In this document: in pieces, positions 1-13,444 of the stretch
Numbering within the stretch: the stretch's first letter is position 1
How the letters are laid out: each line of letters opens with the position of its first letter
DNA from: Gossypium raimondii
Lineage: Eukaryota > Streptophyta > Magnoliopsida > Malvales > Malvaceae
NCBI RefSeq assembly: GCF_025698545.1
Contig: NC_068575.1
Span: 52,027,980-52,091,979, forward strand
Length of the DNA: 64,000 nucleotides
Direction of reading: 5' to 3'
Notes under the pieces: generated by a model
Seen by the model: the letters and a program-made list of their open reading frames with translations, nothing else
Told to the model about the DNA's origin: nothing
The model's database searches: none
Made by a program: the position numbers and the translations under genes

Positions 1-82
1 AGAGCACTGAGCACAAAAAGTCAATGTGCTAAGGGGCAACTATAAGCTAGTAAGCTACTATATAGGAAAGAATTTAACTTAC

Positions 83-532
83 CCTACTCCAGGAGGAAAA
101 GAGAAGGAGACGCACATCAAATAGAACCATTCGGACTCGGTTAAGTCCTCCGGTGACAACGCTGCAGATGGTCGCCGGACTGTCTGGTTCGACTCTCCGG
201 CGGATAATGAGTCGTAGAGCTCTCTAAGTTGTTGGCTCCTTTGCAAAGCCGCCTCTTCCGCACTGACCTCCATTGGTTGCAGTGTCTTTCGTGTCTTGAT
301 TGCTCCATTGTAGTATCCGTCTGACCATACTAAGATCCTAATTAAAACACACTCAAATCGATCATTATAACCAATGACACTAAATCGATTGTATTGCAGA
401 ACTAGTCCAAGAAGAAGAAAAAATTCACCCTTGTTGGGGACAAATTTGCCAGAAAAGGCTGTAGGTCCATTGAACTGATTGCACCGCCGCCTGCAACATA
501 TTCCGAAGCCTGTTACTAGGCGGCACAGCCAT
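83..532 (-). CDS. bHLH MYC-type transcription factor, GL3/EGL3/MYC1 group (5' part only)
   Basis: Two coding exons are visible: 429-532 and 83-337, split by a 91-bp intron with GT-AG ends (donor at 428, acceptor ending at 338). The gene continues left of the window past the donor at 82. The start at 532 gives a protein beginning MAVPPSNRLRNML, followed by QSVQWTYSLFWQICPQQG, then WSDGYYNGAIKTRKT and LSPEDLTESEWFYLMCVSF. This is the N-terminal MYC_N (MYB- and WD40-interacting) region, about residues 10-119; the bHLH domain itself lies outside. From family knowledge, such proteins pair with R2R3-MYB and WD40 partners to control anthocyanin, proanthocyanidin, trichome or fibre-cell fate. From memory the wording is closer to grape MYC1-type proteins than to TT8. 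The family is secure; the exact orthologue is not. Confidence 0.9.
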
Positions 533-1993
533 TCACTCCAAATTTGAGCTGGATATTAATGTCAGAAAATGAGAAGAAAAAAAATGGGATATTATATACT
601 AGTGAAGAAACAGAAAGAAGCAGAATCATAAAATCATCCTATATATCATGATATCTGCAGCTGAAAATCACAAAAAACCCTTTACCCAAACCCCAAAACC
701 CCTTAAAAAGGAGCAAAAAGGAAAAGGAAAAGAAGGGTAGACAAGAGGAGCCCGAGGAAGGGTAGCAGAAGAAAAAAGAGCAACAGGTGAGAGATCAGAC
801 ACAGACAAATTCAAAAGATACTAGATGACTTTGAGGAGAGATTTGTTTTAGTTGCCCAACACATATACCCCATACTTTCTAACGAGACAGAGATTTTAAA
901 AATAACAAAATGTATATATAAAAGGAATTTGAAGGATCGTTAGCTTAGAAATTGATGTAATATAAACTTTATAAGAAAAGAAAATATTGTAGTAGTTAGG
1001 GTTCGTAAAGAGCGAGAAAAGTGATATTATTGGAGATATGGAAATTTGACTGGTCGGTGTACCAGCCAGTTTGATGTGAGCTGACAACATTACGGGGTGC
1101 TTTTTAGTTGTGGGCTACGTGCGTGTGTTCTTGACTGTCTACATTATTGGTGGATCCAAAACGGGAAATGAGCGCCTTGACTAGCCGTTGTCAATCACTG
1201 TTCATTCATTATACTAAGCTCAGAGGCGGCGTTAAGCTCTCATCTCATTTTTCTTTTCCTTCCAACACCCGTCCTACGTTGATATTTTTAAATAAAGAAA
1301 ATGAAAGGTCCAAACTCCAAAATAGTTGATTAAGGCAGAGGTATTGCATTAGAGTACCGTCATGCCCTGATTCAAGAATCCTACCCACACCTGATTTAGC
1401 AAGACAGTCCTCTTCGCTATTCACAGCCCTGGAAACCATCGCTTGGAATCATGTCCAAAACAAGTTTACAAACATTGCTGATTTGGGTAGGCCCATTCAA
1501 TCACAACTTTATAACAACTAATCAATTTAGTCAAAAGGTATACATTTTTAATTAACTCCAAACTTAAAATTATATATAATTCAAAAATAAAATTCTTAAA
1601 ATTTTAGATAATTATGTCATATAATTTCACAATTTTATAGAATTTAAGTTTAAGAATTAAAATTACAAAAAAACAAATTCAAATATTAAAATAAACCAAA
1701 ATAAAAATCAACCTAATGCCTAATTCAAGGAAAAAATACATTAACCCAAGAATAATATTTCATCTTGACTTCAAATATTGAATTTCTGACTTTACTTTTG
1801 ACTAAGGAAACCAATCTTATTTTACCTCAATTCCATTGTACAAAGTTATTTTTTTAAATAAAATATATACATTTGAAAAGTGCTGAGTAATTATTGTGAA
1901 ATTATTTATTCAATAATTTTGAAAGTTTCATATTATTAAGAAAATTCTAGAAGAAGATAGGATGGGTGTGTTCTATACAAGTGAAACAAACAT
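533..1993. promoter_or_regulatory. Upstream region of the bHLH gene, no other gene seen
   Basis: This stretch holds the 5' leader and promoter of the minus-strand bHLH gene. Short AT-rich TATA-like runs occur on the minus strand near 589-597 and near 910-920; neither is decisive. Short open frames at 1147-1439 have no plant-protein character. From about 1540 the DNA is very AT-rich and runs into the target site of the Harbinger-type element. Confidence 0.35.
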
Positions 1994-2510
1994 TAACAAC
2001 GCATTTGGTTGGGGGGAATGCATGCGTATTCCCCCCTATGCAGCGGGCCCACTGCTAAACGGCCGTTTGGTTCGCTGTAACCCCATTCCGCGTGTAATCG
2101 GTTACCCCCCTATGCAGTTATTGCGCGTAATAACTATTACGCTCCCTCATCCCCGATTGCCTAATCCGTGTTTTCCCCTTTTCTGCTATTCCGTTTTTTG
2201 CCCTCGTCCTCAACCTTCTGATTCTCTGACGCCTCCTTGCACAGGTAATTTCTTTTCCCTTCCACTCAGTCCGTCATTGATTTGAGTTTAGGGTTTCTTT
2301 GATTTTCTTCATTTTATCAAGAAGGAGGAACCGATTTACTGTTGTATTTTAACTGTTCACTAACCCAAATCGATTTCCCTTTTCTTATTTCAGACACCTT
2401 CTTCATCGCACTCTTCCCCGATTTTGCATTACCCGGTTAGTTTTCCAGAGGTTTTTCCAAAGTTTGTTTTGCATGTTCGATTGAAAGACATAATTTTAGG
2501 GCTAAATAGT

Positions 2511-2570
2511 TTGTTTCGGTTCTTGCCTGTATTGCATTATTTGTTTCGGTTCTTGCCTGTATTGCATTAT
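2511..2570. repeat. Perfect 30-bp tandem duplication
   Basis: Positions 2511-2540 and 2541-2570 are identical (unit begins ttgtttcggttcttgcctg). It lies in the leader or intron-like part of Harbinger copy 1, so it arose within that copy or its parent. Confidence 0.9.
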
Positions 2571-4616
2571 TTGTTTGAGTTAATCGATTTCCCTTTTCTC
2601 ATTACAGGTTGTTGTTCATCGAACTCTTCCCCGATTTCCCTGGTTACAGGTTAGTTTTCCTCCCCAAGTAAAACTCCTCTGCGATTTGTGAAGAGAAACT
2701 TTAGGGGACGAATCTGCTCTCCCTTGCTATTCCTACTTAACTGCTTTCGATCTTTTGTTTTTGTTCTTTGGCATGCTAATAAGCTTTATGATTATTTAGT
2801 TGTTGTTTGGCATACTTAATCTGCTCAAATTCCAAACAAATATTATTTGCGTAATTTTAGTTGTTGTTGCGTCTTGGTCTGTTTGGTCTGTTTATATTTT
2901 GTTGTTAGTAATGCTCTGCTCTTTTGGCTAGATTTGGTTCCAGTTTGCTTAGCTTAGGTGGAATGGTGTTGGGTTTGATAGATATCTTACATCTGATACA
3001 TGGAAGATTGTTGTTTCTTTTCCTTTGTTATGTAATCCAAAGACTTTTAAGGCATGCAAGTATGTTATATGAAGTTGTTTAAGCTATGTTTATTATTTCA
3101 TAGGTAGTAGTACAGAACCATTAGGTTCATTTTGGTTGCAATCAAAGTTAATAAGCTTAACTGCAGACTTGAGGTAGTGAGCAATTACGGCTTTATTTTC
3201 TAAGTTAGCTTACTGACTGATCCAGACTTGTGAATTGCCATTTAAATTCAGACAGTTTTGTGATACTCTGCTGTTGTTTGAAAGAGTTTACAATGGAAAA
3301 TGTTGTTAGTGCTGTTTTTTCAATTCAGAAATTGTTTAGTTGTTGTTAGTGACTAGAAGATGACACTGGAAATTGTTGCGTCTGTTTTGATATTGTTCTT
3401 GATATGTTCTGGTTCCTGTTTGTTTTGGGGATTATTAATTGCAAGTTTGGTATGATATAGTTCTGTTATTCTTTAGATTTTGAAATGAAACGCTGTAAAA
3501 GAGTTACTTGAGGTAGAGGTAGATATTCGATTAAGGGTTAATTATGTTGTTATTATTAAAGACTCAAATAATTATTGAATTAATTTACAAGGCTTTTTTA
3601 TATAATAAGCTCTCTATTTTTAAATTATGTATAAACAATCAATCAAGTTCCAATTTCGATGCTTATATAATGTCCAAATTTAAGTTTAAATCTTCATATT
3701 TTAATTAAAATATAATTCGGTACATCAACCGATTAAAATGCTAACGTAAATTTTTATACTTGATAATAATATTCAAATTTCTTATTTAATTGAATTGATT
3801 ATAATATTATTTTCAAATAAATTATCAAATTATAAAATGGCACTCAATTGACATAATTATTCATAAAGAGTTTATTCCTTTTCAAATGCGTATAATGTTA
3901 ATTACTCATGTTTTGTTACATCAACGGAGAAAATGTTCTCAAAATTAAAATTGATAAAATCTTCTGAAGATTAACAATATCTCAACAAAATTGAATGAAT
4001 TAGCTATTTTATTAATTGAAAAAGATATCTTATACAAGATTGATTTTAATAATTTTGCATCTCTAAAGTCTAAAAATAAAATTTAAAAAAACATTTATAA
4101 TGTTTATTTAATAGTTAGTTAACTAATTTGAAGGTCTATTTTAAAGTTTCTCTTTTAAGTTTTTAGAAATGTTGAGACACATTAGGTAAATATATTAACA
4201 ATTTAATTACCTTAGGTGCAATTTACCTTAAATTTAATGATTAGTAATAAATTTGATAAAAAATTTGATTAATAATTATTAAGCCTAGAATAGTATTACT
4301 TCTTAAATTGCTTCTCAAAAGTGTTAGAGCCGTATATAATACCAAACAAACAACTTTCTAAATCATAATTATTTTTGAAAAGTATTTTTGAACTCAAAAG
4401 CAAAAGCTACAATTTGAACATGCTTTATAATTTATTAAATCATAATGAGTTTAGTTATAATCTAACAAATACCAACAATTAATTTTAGTTCAATTATACA
4501 TATACCTACAAATTTTAATTTCGAAGACGAAAAATTTATGCAAATTGCTATAGACGAAAAAATTTTATAATTTATAAATATATTGATAAAGATTCTACTT
4601 TTTTGATAATGTGTAA

Positions 4617-4831
4617 TTGCAACTTCAGCAGAAGTCAGAAGAATATCAAAAGATGGAAGAGAAAGCTTCAAATTTATATTCAACCTTATGGGAAATTGAA
4701 GGTTTAACCAACGATCAGCGGTATCGAGCTTTGAGTAAAATTCAGATCATCCAACTCAAATGATCGTTTTCTTTAGTTTACCTTCTGTTGCGCGATTGGA
4801 ATGGGTCAGAAGATTTCTTTCTGACCATTAA
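4617..4831 (+). pseudogene. Relic of Harbinger ORF1: C-terminus of a Myb/SANT-like protein
   Basis: The first reading frame gives KMEEKASNLYSTLWEIEGLT and NDQRYRALSKI. The frame then slips by one base near 4740 and continues as DHPTQMIVFFSLPS and RLEWVRRFLSDH to a stop at 4829-4831. The ending 'YRALSKIPDHPTQM...FFSLP...LEWVRRFL' is characteristic of plant Myb/SANT-like (L10-interacting-MYB-like) proteins, many of which are ORF1 products of PIF/Harbinger elements. That identification is from memory. The N-terminal part is not recognisable in the AT-rich DNA upstream, and with the frameshift this cannot code for a working protein. Its position inside TAA-flanked inverted ends supports assigning element and relic to the same superfamily. 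Confidence 0.6.
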
Positions 4832-4924
4832 AAATCAATGTTCAAATTAAAAATCAATGTTCAAACTTTTGATGTTGTAAAACTATATAACATATGGATT
4901 ATGATGTAGAATTTCATTTTCATC

Positions 4925-5510
4925 TAACATTTTCTTAATATAAGTTAATTATGTTTATGCGAATATAATTCTCAAGTTATATTTTGATTTTAGTAAATTC
5001 ATATAAGAACATTTTATTATTAAATTATATTTAATATTAATTATTTTAAATTGTATAAATTCATATAAGAAAATTTATTATCAAGAATTTTATGAAATTA
5101 TATATCATTATTAAATTATATTTAACATTAATTATTTTAAATTATATAAATTCATATAAGAAAATTTAATCACGAATTTTATGAAATTATATATTATTAA
5201 ATTATATTTAATAATAATTATTTTAAATTATACAAATTCATATAAGACAATTTATTAGTGATAATTATTTTAGTAAATTATATATTATCATATATTATGA
5301 TTTTAGTAAATTCATATAAGAATTTTGATTATTAAGAATTTTATTAAATTATATATTTTAATTAAAATATATTTAATAATAATTATGTTAAATTATATTT
5401 TATAGTATCATATATTATGATTTGAGTAAATTCATATAAGAATATTGATTATTAAGAATTTTCTTAAATTATATATTTTAATTATAATATATTTAATAAT
5501 AATCAATATG
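4925..5510. repeat. Degenerate AT-rich tandem array inside Harbinger copy 1
   Basis: The motif 'aaattcatataag' recurs at least five times, each followed by 'aagaattttattaaattatat' or a variant and 'tttaataataattattttaaatt'. Units are about 90-115 bp and have diverged. A shorter version of the same units lies at 16100-16300 in copy 2, so array length differs between copies. Confidence 0.75.
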
Positions 5511-5773
5511 ATTAAATTATTTATTATTGATATTAATAATCTTATTAAAATTTAAATAACAATAATAATCATTTACCCATACAAATTTATACTAAGGGTA
5601 TTCTAGTCATTTTAGTTTTTTTCATTATGCTACTACACCTCTATTCCATTCAACCAAACACAAGATTACTATTACGCCTCTATTCCATTACATTCAATCA
5701 AACAATTGATTTGCTATTACGCCTCTATTCCATTACGTCTCTATTCCAATACAGCGAACCAAACGTGCTGTAA

Positions 5774-8700
5774 AAGTTTAAACTTCAAATATAATAAACC
5801 AAATAAATTAATTTATTAGTAACTCATATTAAAAATTATACTCAACTCAAATGTAGCATTAATTTATTAAAACCACAAACTTTAATTATTTTAAAAATAA
5901 AAATTAGCTCAAGCTGCACAATAAATAGTTTTTATTTGAAGTTTAATTTATTAATAAAATAAATAAATTATAAATATAAATATAAATATAAATATAAAAG
6001 TATGAGTTTAGAAAAATTTTAAACCGACGAATATCATTTTTATTGCCTGTTATAGTGTTGAGTTTGTCATTTTAAATATTTTTATTTGATATTTTCACAT
6101 TTTTAAATTAGAGTTTCAGTTTCATTAAAATAATTAATTTAGAATTTTGCTTAATAAGAAAATATACCAGGCTTATAAATAAGCATTCTAATTCTATTAA
6201 AAAAGTTACTAAATGAGTTTATATAATACTAAATAAAATTTCGAATTTTATATTATTTTTTTTCAATTAACAAAAATAAAACATTACATTAATTTTGTTT
6301 TAGATAGTAAATTTTTATATTTTTTATAAATAATTTAATAATGATTAAAAAGTTCTATTACCACTATATTTGAATTGTTAAAATAAATTATATATGTTAA
6401 ATAGTTATTAATTTAAATAATATTACTTTAAGTTAACTACATGAAGCAAAATTATGGTGTATATTGAATTTGATAAAAAACACTTTAATTATGATTTGAA
6501 TTTTTATTATCGTAATATTTGAATTTTTATATAAGGGTGTGTTTAATAAATCAATGAAGATTTTAGATAGGTTAGACAATCATTTTAATTTTTTTACTTA
6601 AGTGTTGTTTGATAAATTGAAAAATTAAGTATTGAAAATTTAAATACTGAATTTAAATTATAAAATTATTTGATTTATTACTTAAAAAATTGTTGAATAA
6701 GATAAAGTAAATAGGTGCATACTTATCACGTAATGTTAAAAAAATTAAGTTGACTTTATTTTATTTATAAATTAAAATAAATTATTTTTAAAAGAAAATT
6801 TTAGATATTTAAATTACCATATTTATATTTTATCTAAAACCATTCAAAATGATATGAAATATTATATGAATAAGATTGAAATTAAAAGATAAATAATGTC
6901 TTAAAAATCAATACTTACTTTCATCATATATTTATTAATTCATCAAACAAATGATTTAATATAAATTTTAATTGCATTCGAGGAGAAATATAATATTTAA
7001 AAGGCTTCTGTAGAAAGCCTCTGCTGTAGCGGAGAGTGTGGCAGATGGTTGGTTCCCTCATTTCACTCCTTTTCTCCCGCCCACAAATTGGTATGCTTCT
7101 GTAATGCTTTTTCCTATTACACCCCCAAGCATTAATTTTTTGGATTTGATGGAAAACAATTTCATGCAATCCAAAATTAAATTGGGATGTGAATGGAAAA
7201 CAATTTCTCCTTACCGAAACCCTAGAATATGGTGTTTCACTTGCTCTGGTCCCATAACTTCTAGTTCCTTGTCTGCTCTATATTTTCATATTCTTGCTTC
7301 TCACCCGTTTCCATTCTTTTGTGCAAAAGCAAAAGTATTGTCCTAATAATTACAATATACATACCAGGCGCAAAAGGCAAAGGGCACCGCCCCCACTCAA
7401 GAATAAATAAAATATAAGCGAATTTTCTATATTCATTTATGTAATTCCATAGTTTTCATTTTAGAATGTAATATAAGTTCACTTTCTTCACATTTATATT
7501 GCAATATTCATTTATCCACCTTTGATTCACAATTCAATTTGCTAGGGTTTGCTTCATGATAGTAGCACCTATATCCATACATATGGTTTTTATTTTAATT
7601 TTAATTTTAATGTTGTAATCAATATTGACTTGTATCACTACAAAATTTTAATTTTTAAATTAAAAAATATTTATTATACTTAAATTTATAATGTATATAT
7701 GATATTAAAAGTATTTTTAAAAGAAACTTGAAAGGTTGTAGTAAGTAGATACTAATACCGGAAAAAAACCCACATGGCGTATTGACTACCTTAATTTGGT
7801 TGAAAGTTTTCTTTAGAGTTGGTAACAGCTAACAATTTACCCACCCACCCACGTCTTTGTCCCCAAAGTTGGTACCACCTTTTTCTCCGCTGTTTAATTT
7901 ATCAATTATTACATTTTTACATCTTTTCCACCATTATATTTATCTACACGTTAGAGTTGAGCTCTCTCTGCTAACTAAATTACTGAATGACCAACGTCTT
8001 AAAATTGAAGTGGTATTATTTTTTTTTAAAATTTAAACAATTTAATTTTCAAGAACAACTCTTTGAACGTTGTTTTCGCATCCACTTCTGGACAACATAC
8101 CAATAGAAGCCTTGCACATTAATCACCACTTTTAACGATACCTATCTTACTTTAAACTCACCTATAAGGATTTCATAACTCAATATTTTGTTGTTGAGAT
8201 ATAATAAGTAAATACTTCATAGATTTCGGAGTTCAAGGTTTAACTAATGAATCAAGGGAATGGGGGGTCATAGATTGAGCCCCAGAACTGTGAAAGGGCA
8301 AGGGCTTAATGCGCTTTGGACTGCCGCATCAAATCCTGGTGAAATGTTTTGTTGTTGCGCTACCAAGCATGCATTAACTTCAAAAGAAGGCTGATGAGAT
8401 TTTGCTTTTCTTTCATCTGATTCAATAAACCATAGCATTCATAAAGTGATACAGAGGGCTCTGCTCAAGCAAAGGAACACAGCCGAATACATCTTATCAT
8501 AAGCCAAGTTGTGGGTCAATTTTTGCCCCAACATTTTCTACAGGACTTTATATTAGACATAGAGGCATTTGTTGATTCACTTCTCACCTTTCGAGTTTAG
8601 ACTCCATATATGAGTTCATGAATCTAGTTCAAGAGTCCATTCACGGGTCTAGTTCATGAATCTGGATGATGTATTAGATCTATATATCATGGGTTCTATT

Positions 8701-11700
8701 TTTCAGATTTGAGCTTAACCATATTCCTAATAGAATTTCAATGTCTCTTGTCAACGAGCTATTGGTTAAGGTGGTAATCTTTTCATCTTCTAAAGATGAA
8801 AATCCCAAGTTTGAAATTCGAAAAAACTCATTTATTAAGAGTGCTGACTTTAAACACTTCTGATCCAATAAAAATTAATCCCAAATTATGTGTCACCAAG
8901 GACAAAAATGAGTTACCTTTTGGTCCAAGACAGGGGATTAGCAGAAGATGAGAGGTAACCACTGTAAAAACTAATTAAGCGGCAATTAAAAACAATAGTT
9001 GGTACAAAAGTTGCAATGGGGCTGAGCGGGATCATTTGATATTTGCAGAAATTATGAATCATGATGCGAAGGCCCTCAGCCTAAAAATATAATTGGGAAG
9101 ACATGAATTAGTGATACCCTTCTCCAACATTGTGTGCATTTGGAGTTTGCATCTCTTTGCAGCCGATGCGACTATAAATGGGACGTGACTGAAAAAGAGC
9201 TCCATGAGCAATTGTGATGCTGAGGCATCTGCCATCTTCGCCTAACCTTCTTATAAATTGGTTGCTGCGAGTGCCAGCCCAAGATTTTTAATTTCTTCAT
9301 GATGGTTTCGGCCTTTCTGGCTGGGTCAGTAGGGTGGATCTATTCGTAGGTAATGTCTAGAATATGGAAGGCCACCCCACTAAGCAATTAAATGAGTAAG
9401 TCTTAGATTCGTTTCGTCGTTGTGGCATTGGCCCAACAAATGGGCAGGCCACCCCACTTGATGATTGTTGGATGACAAAAAAATGGAGATTGTTTGGCTA
9501 ATAATAAGCAAGTCGGATACAGATAATCTTTTCAAATTCAATCATATTAAGCATGGAAGAGGCACCTGCACCGCACATCACCTTTGCTCGCATAGCTGCC
9601 GTGCTTTACATTGGTTTGGTTCTCAGTGGAATCTCCACTTATTGTTTGTCTCTGCTTTACTGATTTTAATAAAACTTCTTTTCTTGTCATTATATTAATT
9701 TATAATTTTATATAACTTTAAAGAGATTAAATGCAATTTTATTATTTTTCTGGGCAAAGGCTGCCTCTGTAGTGCAGGATCTGACACTTTAGAGCAAAAT
9801 TAGAGGACATCATATTTTGATGGGTAAAAGCATCGATTTTGAGTCCTCCTCTTTCATGTGTATGGAAACAGTAAGGTGCTATCTTCTTGATAAGTTTTTC
9901 CCAAGCCAAACATTTTGGAAAATTTTATAGTTTACTATTGACGGATATCTATAAATTTTTTGAAGCCTCATAATATGATTTTACTTGGAGTTGTAAAATA
10001 GCATCCCCTCTATATCTAAAATTATTTTTTTATGCTTTTGATTTCAATTTGTATTTACTTATTAATCCGTCTAACTTCTGAATGATAAAAGAAGGTTAGT
10101 TGTTTTTTCACGGCTTGGTTTGTCCATTTGTTCTTAAACCCAAAACCCCAATTCCTTCCCTGGTTCTCATCGTTTCTCCAATGCGTTCTCCTAAAAGATG
10201 TCAACACAATGTACGGATGTATGCCTCCTTTTAGAAGATGTTCATTTTTCCTATTGTGCTTGTTTTTAGGTATATCACTATTACGTGTATTATTGCTAAA
10301 CACATCATTGGCTATCCAGGTAAATGTCACATAACCTCTAATTTTTTATTTAAGCAAAAATATCACCAAGGGCTCTTAACACTTCATTAGGGATGTCATC
10401 AAACACCTGTAAACTTGTCTTTTAGCTTAAAGTTAATTTAGTCAAGCAGTCAGCAACTTGGTTATCTTCTTTAAGAACATACCTAACCAACCATTGACAT
10501 TCAGTTGGCATGCGACATCTTCAATTTTTTTAGTAAAAGAATAACACATGTCAATATGATAATGAAGATGAGACATTTAAAAAGAAAACCGAGGTGGAAG
10601 AAAAGAAAATGGCCCTAAAAGGCAACTTCCCAAGATTAATCATAAAATGGGTCACCCTTATATTGATTTAGTAAATGGCTAATTGTGTTATTGGGTATGG
10701 AATTGAGGCAAATGTCATTTTCAACCTTAATCTCCACTTACGACCGAGTTAGGTTCCTGCCTCTCAATTAAAATGAATGACAAAATTAGGGTCCACCAAT
10801 TTGAGCTAATTCCGCGTAATATTCTGCCTCTGCTTTCAATTATTATTTTATACAATAAGACAAAAAAAACCTACTTAACTACATAGCTAGGATTGCAATA
10901 CTATGAAAACTGATGATATGATACACTCCACACGATTTCAATTATAAACCCTCAACTAAATATAGAAAGATGAAGATGTTAGAGGATGGGTCCAATTTGG
11001 ACTGACAGAACAGCTGTTTTTCATTTTATGGAGAGAACATGGGCACCACTCTCATAAACATAAAAGTGCTTTACTCCCAAATCAACATTATTATTTTAAT
11101 TAAATAAATAAATATAGTAGGGATTTTAAAAGGTATGATTTTACCCACTTATTCAGTGCTTTGAAATTCCCAACAACGTACAGTTTTCGTACACATTATT
11201 AAAATAAAATAAAAAAGAGAGTACATTGAATCAACCATTGAGCTCTTTCTATTTCGCTTCAATGACTCAAATGATAACAAAAAGAAATAAAGCCAAATCA
11301 ATCACGGAACAAACAGACAATATAAAGTGGGGAAATGGCAACATTCCCCACTATCACTATGGTTTGTCCGTACATTCTGTTCACTCATGTCAACCAACCA
11401 TATTTCTAAACCTCGTTATATAATATAAATAAGCGCTTTCTCCTAACATATATTCAATCTTAAATTTACACTTGGTCTGTAGCATCAAAATATCAGACAA
11501 CTGTGATCATATTGTATGATTAGAGGATATTAAAGCATGAGATAGAAGATGCACCCAAACTCCAGCATTACATGACATTGCAACTTAATTCTTCTACCAA
11601 CCATTAGGCTTTTTGCAGGCCTTTCTGCAATGGACATATTTATAAATGCCACTTTTTTGAAATACTCCATTTTATGAGTATAACCCTCCCAATAAATAAT

Positions 11701-12532
11701 CACAAACAACTAACCCTTCCCTTCACATTGATTCCGAAGAAATTTATGATTATTATGCTGTTTAAAAAATCAGATGAAATGCCAATGAGTTTTGGTTTAA
11801 TTGTAGATCAGGTGAAGGTTTTGGGTCCAAATTTCATCGTGTGGTTACTCTAGTAATATGTATTGTACAAGTTTTTAGAATATGTATTTGTATTTGTACA
11901 TTGATTGTACCACACTTGTTATTGTTATGTAAATTTTAAGTTATTTTCATTAATTCAAATGTAAACTATTTATTAATTTATTTAAAAATATGAAATTAGT
12001 TATAAATTGAATAAAATTTTAATCTAGCTTGGTTCAAATAATTGCAGTTTGTGAATCGAAAATTAAACAAAACTAAACCGAACGAAACACATTTAAACAA
12101 TTAAACCAAAATCGAATCAATTTTAATAAAAACAATTTGAAATTGAACCAAATATTATGATTCATATCTATTTTTGTTATATCCTAATATTCAACCCAGG
12201 ATAAGTATGGAAGGCCCACTAAAAATATAGAGCCTAAACCCACAAGGAAGCAACCTCACGACATCTCGCCCTTATAAATTACGTAACTTTCGTTTTGCCC
12301 TTAAAACCTCTTCAATACCCTCACCTAAGCACCATCTTCTTGAAACCCACACAACAACTCCCTTAGCTAGTCCTTTCAGGTCAAGTCCAACAACACCTCA
12401 AGTTTACACTCACCACTCCAACACCTTAAGTTTACACTCACCACTCTGATACGACGCTTAGGCTCAAAAGATAAGGGCTATCTCCCCTATAAATACCCCT
12501 TGATGATGGGTAGAAACAGGCCAAAATACTTA
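5774..12532. other. Long AT-rich intergenic stretch, no gene supported
   Basis: About 6.8 kb lie between the two Harbinger-type elements. I find no open frame with domain or codon character of a real gene on either strand. Recognisable items are a SINE-like pol III unit (8747-8830), an (AAATAT)n run near 5970, and a 27-bp direct repeat with 28-bp period at 12393-12419 and 12421-12447. The latter is followed by a TATA-like ctataaatacccc near 12487, which could be the remnant of an LTR promoter. Confidence 0.4.
8747..8830 (+). repeat. tRNA-derived SINE-like pol III unit
   Basis: A-box-like tggttaaggtgg at 8763-8774 and B-box-like gtttgaaattcg at 8809-8820 are spaced about 35 bp apart, as in tRNA-derived SINE heads. 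A cloverleaf fold typical of a real tRNA is not evident. No clear poly-T or poly-A tail or duplication was found, so this is probably an old partial SINE. Confidence 0.4.
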
Positions 12533-12659
12533 CAGCATGTTTGGTTGGGTGTAATGGCATAGCCATTACATCCCTATTACGTGGACCCCACCTATTCATA
12601 TGTTTGGTTGGGTGTAATGCCCTATTACGGGCTTATTACATTACGTATGTATTCCTGCT

Positions 12660-12931
12660 TAATGACTAATTTCTATTCCCTGCCCAAAGTTCAGTTTCGC
12701 TTCCGTTTAGCCCTCTCCCGATTTCTATGCCCTGTTTTACCCTCTCATTTTCCCAAGCCGAAAGCCACCTTCAGAACTCTCCCTCCCAACATCAAACAGA
12801 AGCTGCCAACAAAGTCACCTCCACCGCTTCCTTTTCACTTTCATTTGATTGTTTTGTCGACCAAAAACAGACTTGTGTTCATCAAGCTTCGTTCCATTCG
12901 TTCCATCGATTCTCCCACGTTTCCCTTTTAG
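12660..12931 (+). promoter_or_regulatory. Pyrimidine-rich leader exon of the Pack-Harbinger element
   Basis: This C/T-rich segment resembles a plant 5' leader and ends at a plausible splice donor (gaggtaattt, near 12930). A comparable leader plus donor occurs in copy 1 (about 2160-2245), and a C/T-rich leader occurs in copy 3 (about 26330-26640). It is open in more than one frame because of its composition, so I do not call a protein. I infer that it may start transcripts that run into the captured gene pieces. Confidence 0.45.
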
Positions 12932-13444
12932 AGGTAATTTCCCTTTCCCTTCCATCGATTTCTGCTTCTTTTTTTTATCTGTGATTCATTTATTCTCGTT
13001 CGTTTGTTAAAATCGATTTTTGTTCGCTTCTTCTTCTTCTCGTTCGTTTCCTTTTGCTGAAATCTGCAATATTGATTCTTTTCTTATGATTTCCATTGGG
13101 CTTTGATTTTACTGTTTGTATTGCATGTTTGATTTTCTTATTTGATTTCCTTGTTAACCCCTTGGCTGATAAAAAAAGATCAGATTTCTTTGTAAAATGG
13201 GCCATGCGTATCATTTCAATTCTCTTCATTTTTCAGGTACACTTCTACTACCGATGGCAGTCGTATTGATTTATATGCAACCTAGGCTACAAGTTTTCAC
13301 TTCTTTATGCAAAACTTCCTTGAAAGCCGTTGTTGGTTTTTGAAATGACCATGGGAGGTCTGCTATTAACTATGTTCTATACAGTAGGTTTTTGTTTAAA
13401 TACCTGGAAATTGCTTTGACTCTTGTTTTTCTTGAAATATCCGT

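Larger units (their letters stand above)
1997..5770. mobile_element. PIF/Harbinger-type DNA transposon, copy 1 (3.77 kb)
   Basis: The element is bounded by direct TAA copies at 1994-1996 and 5771-5773. The ends are imperfect inverted repeats: left CAACGCATTTGGTTGGGG, right (complement) CAGCACGTTTGGTTCGCTG. A second GTTTGGTTCGCTGTA copy lies inside the left end near 2065. The right end carries repeated 'attacgcctctattcca' subterminal motifs from about 5630. A 3-bp TWA duplication with a GTTTGGTT-type end is typical of PIF/Harbinger. The last 0.4 kb closely matches the right end of the second copy (16100-16555). Inside are a pyrimidine-rich leader with a splice donor (about 2160-2245), a relic of a Myb/SANT-like ORF (4617-4831) and an AT-rich tandem array. 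I see no transposase ORF, so the copy looks non-autonomous and decayed. Confidence 0.8.

Noticed and set aside
1962-2285. 107-codon open frame at the left of Harbinger copy 1
   Set aside because: It spans the transposon terminus and C/T-rich leader, and its residues follow base composition and the inverted repeat. There is no domain.
12581-12984. Overlapping open frames in the leader of the Pack element
   Set aside because: Two frames of the same C/T-rich DNA are open at once, a composition effect. The segment reads better as an untranslated leader with a donor.
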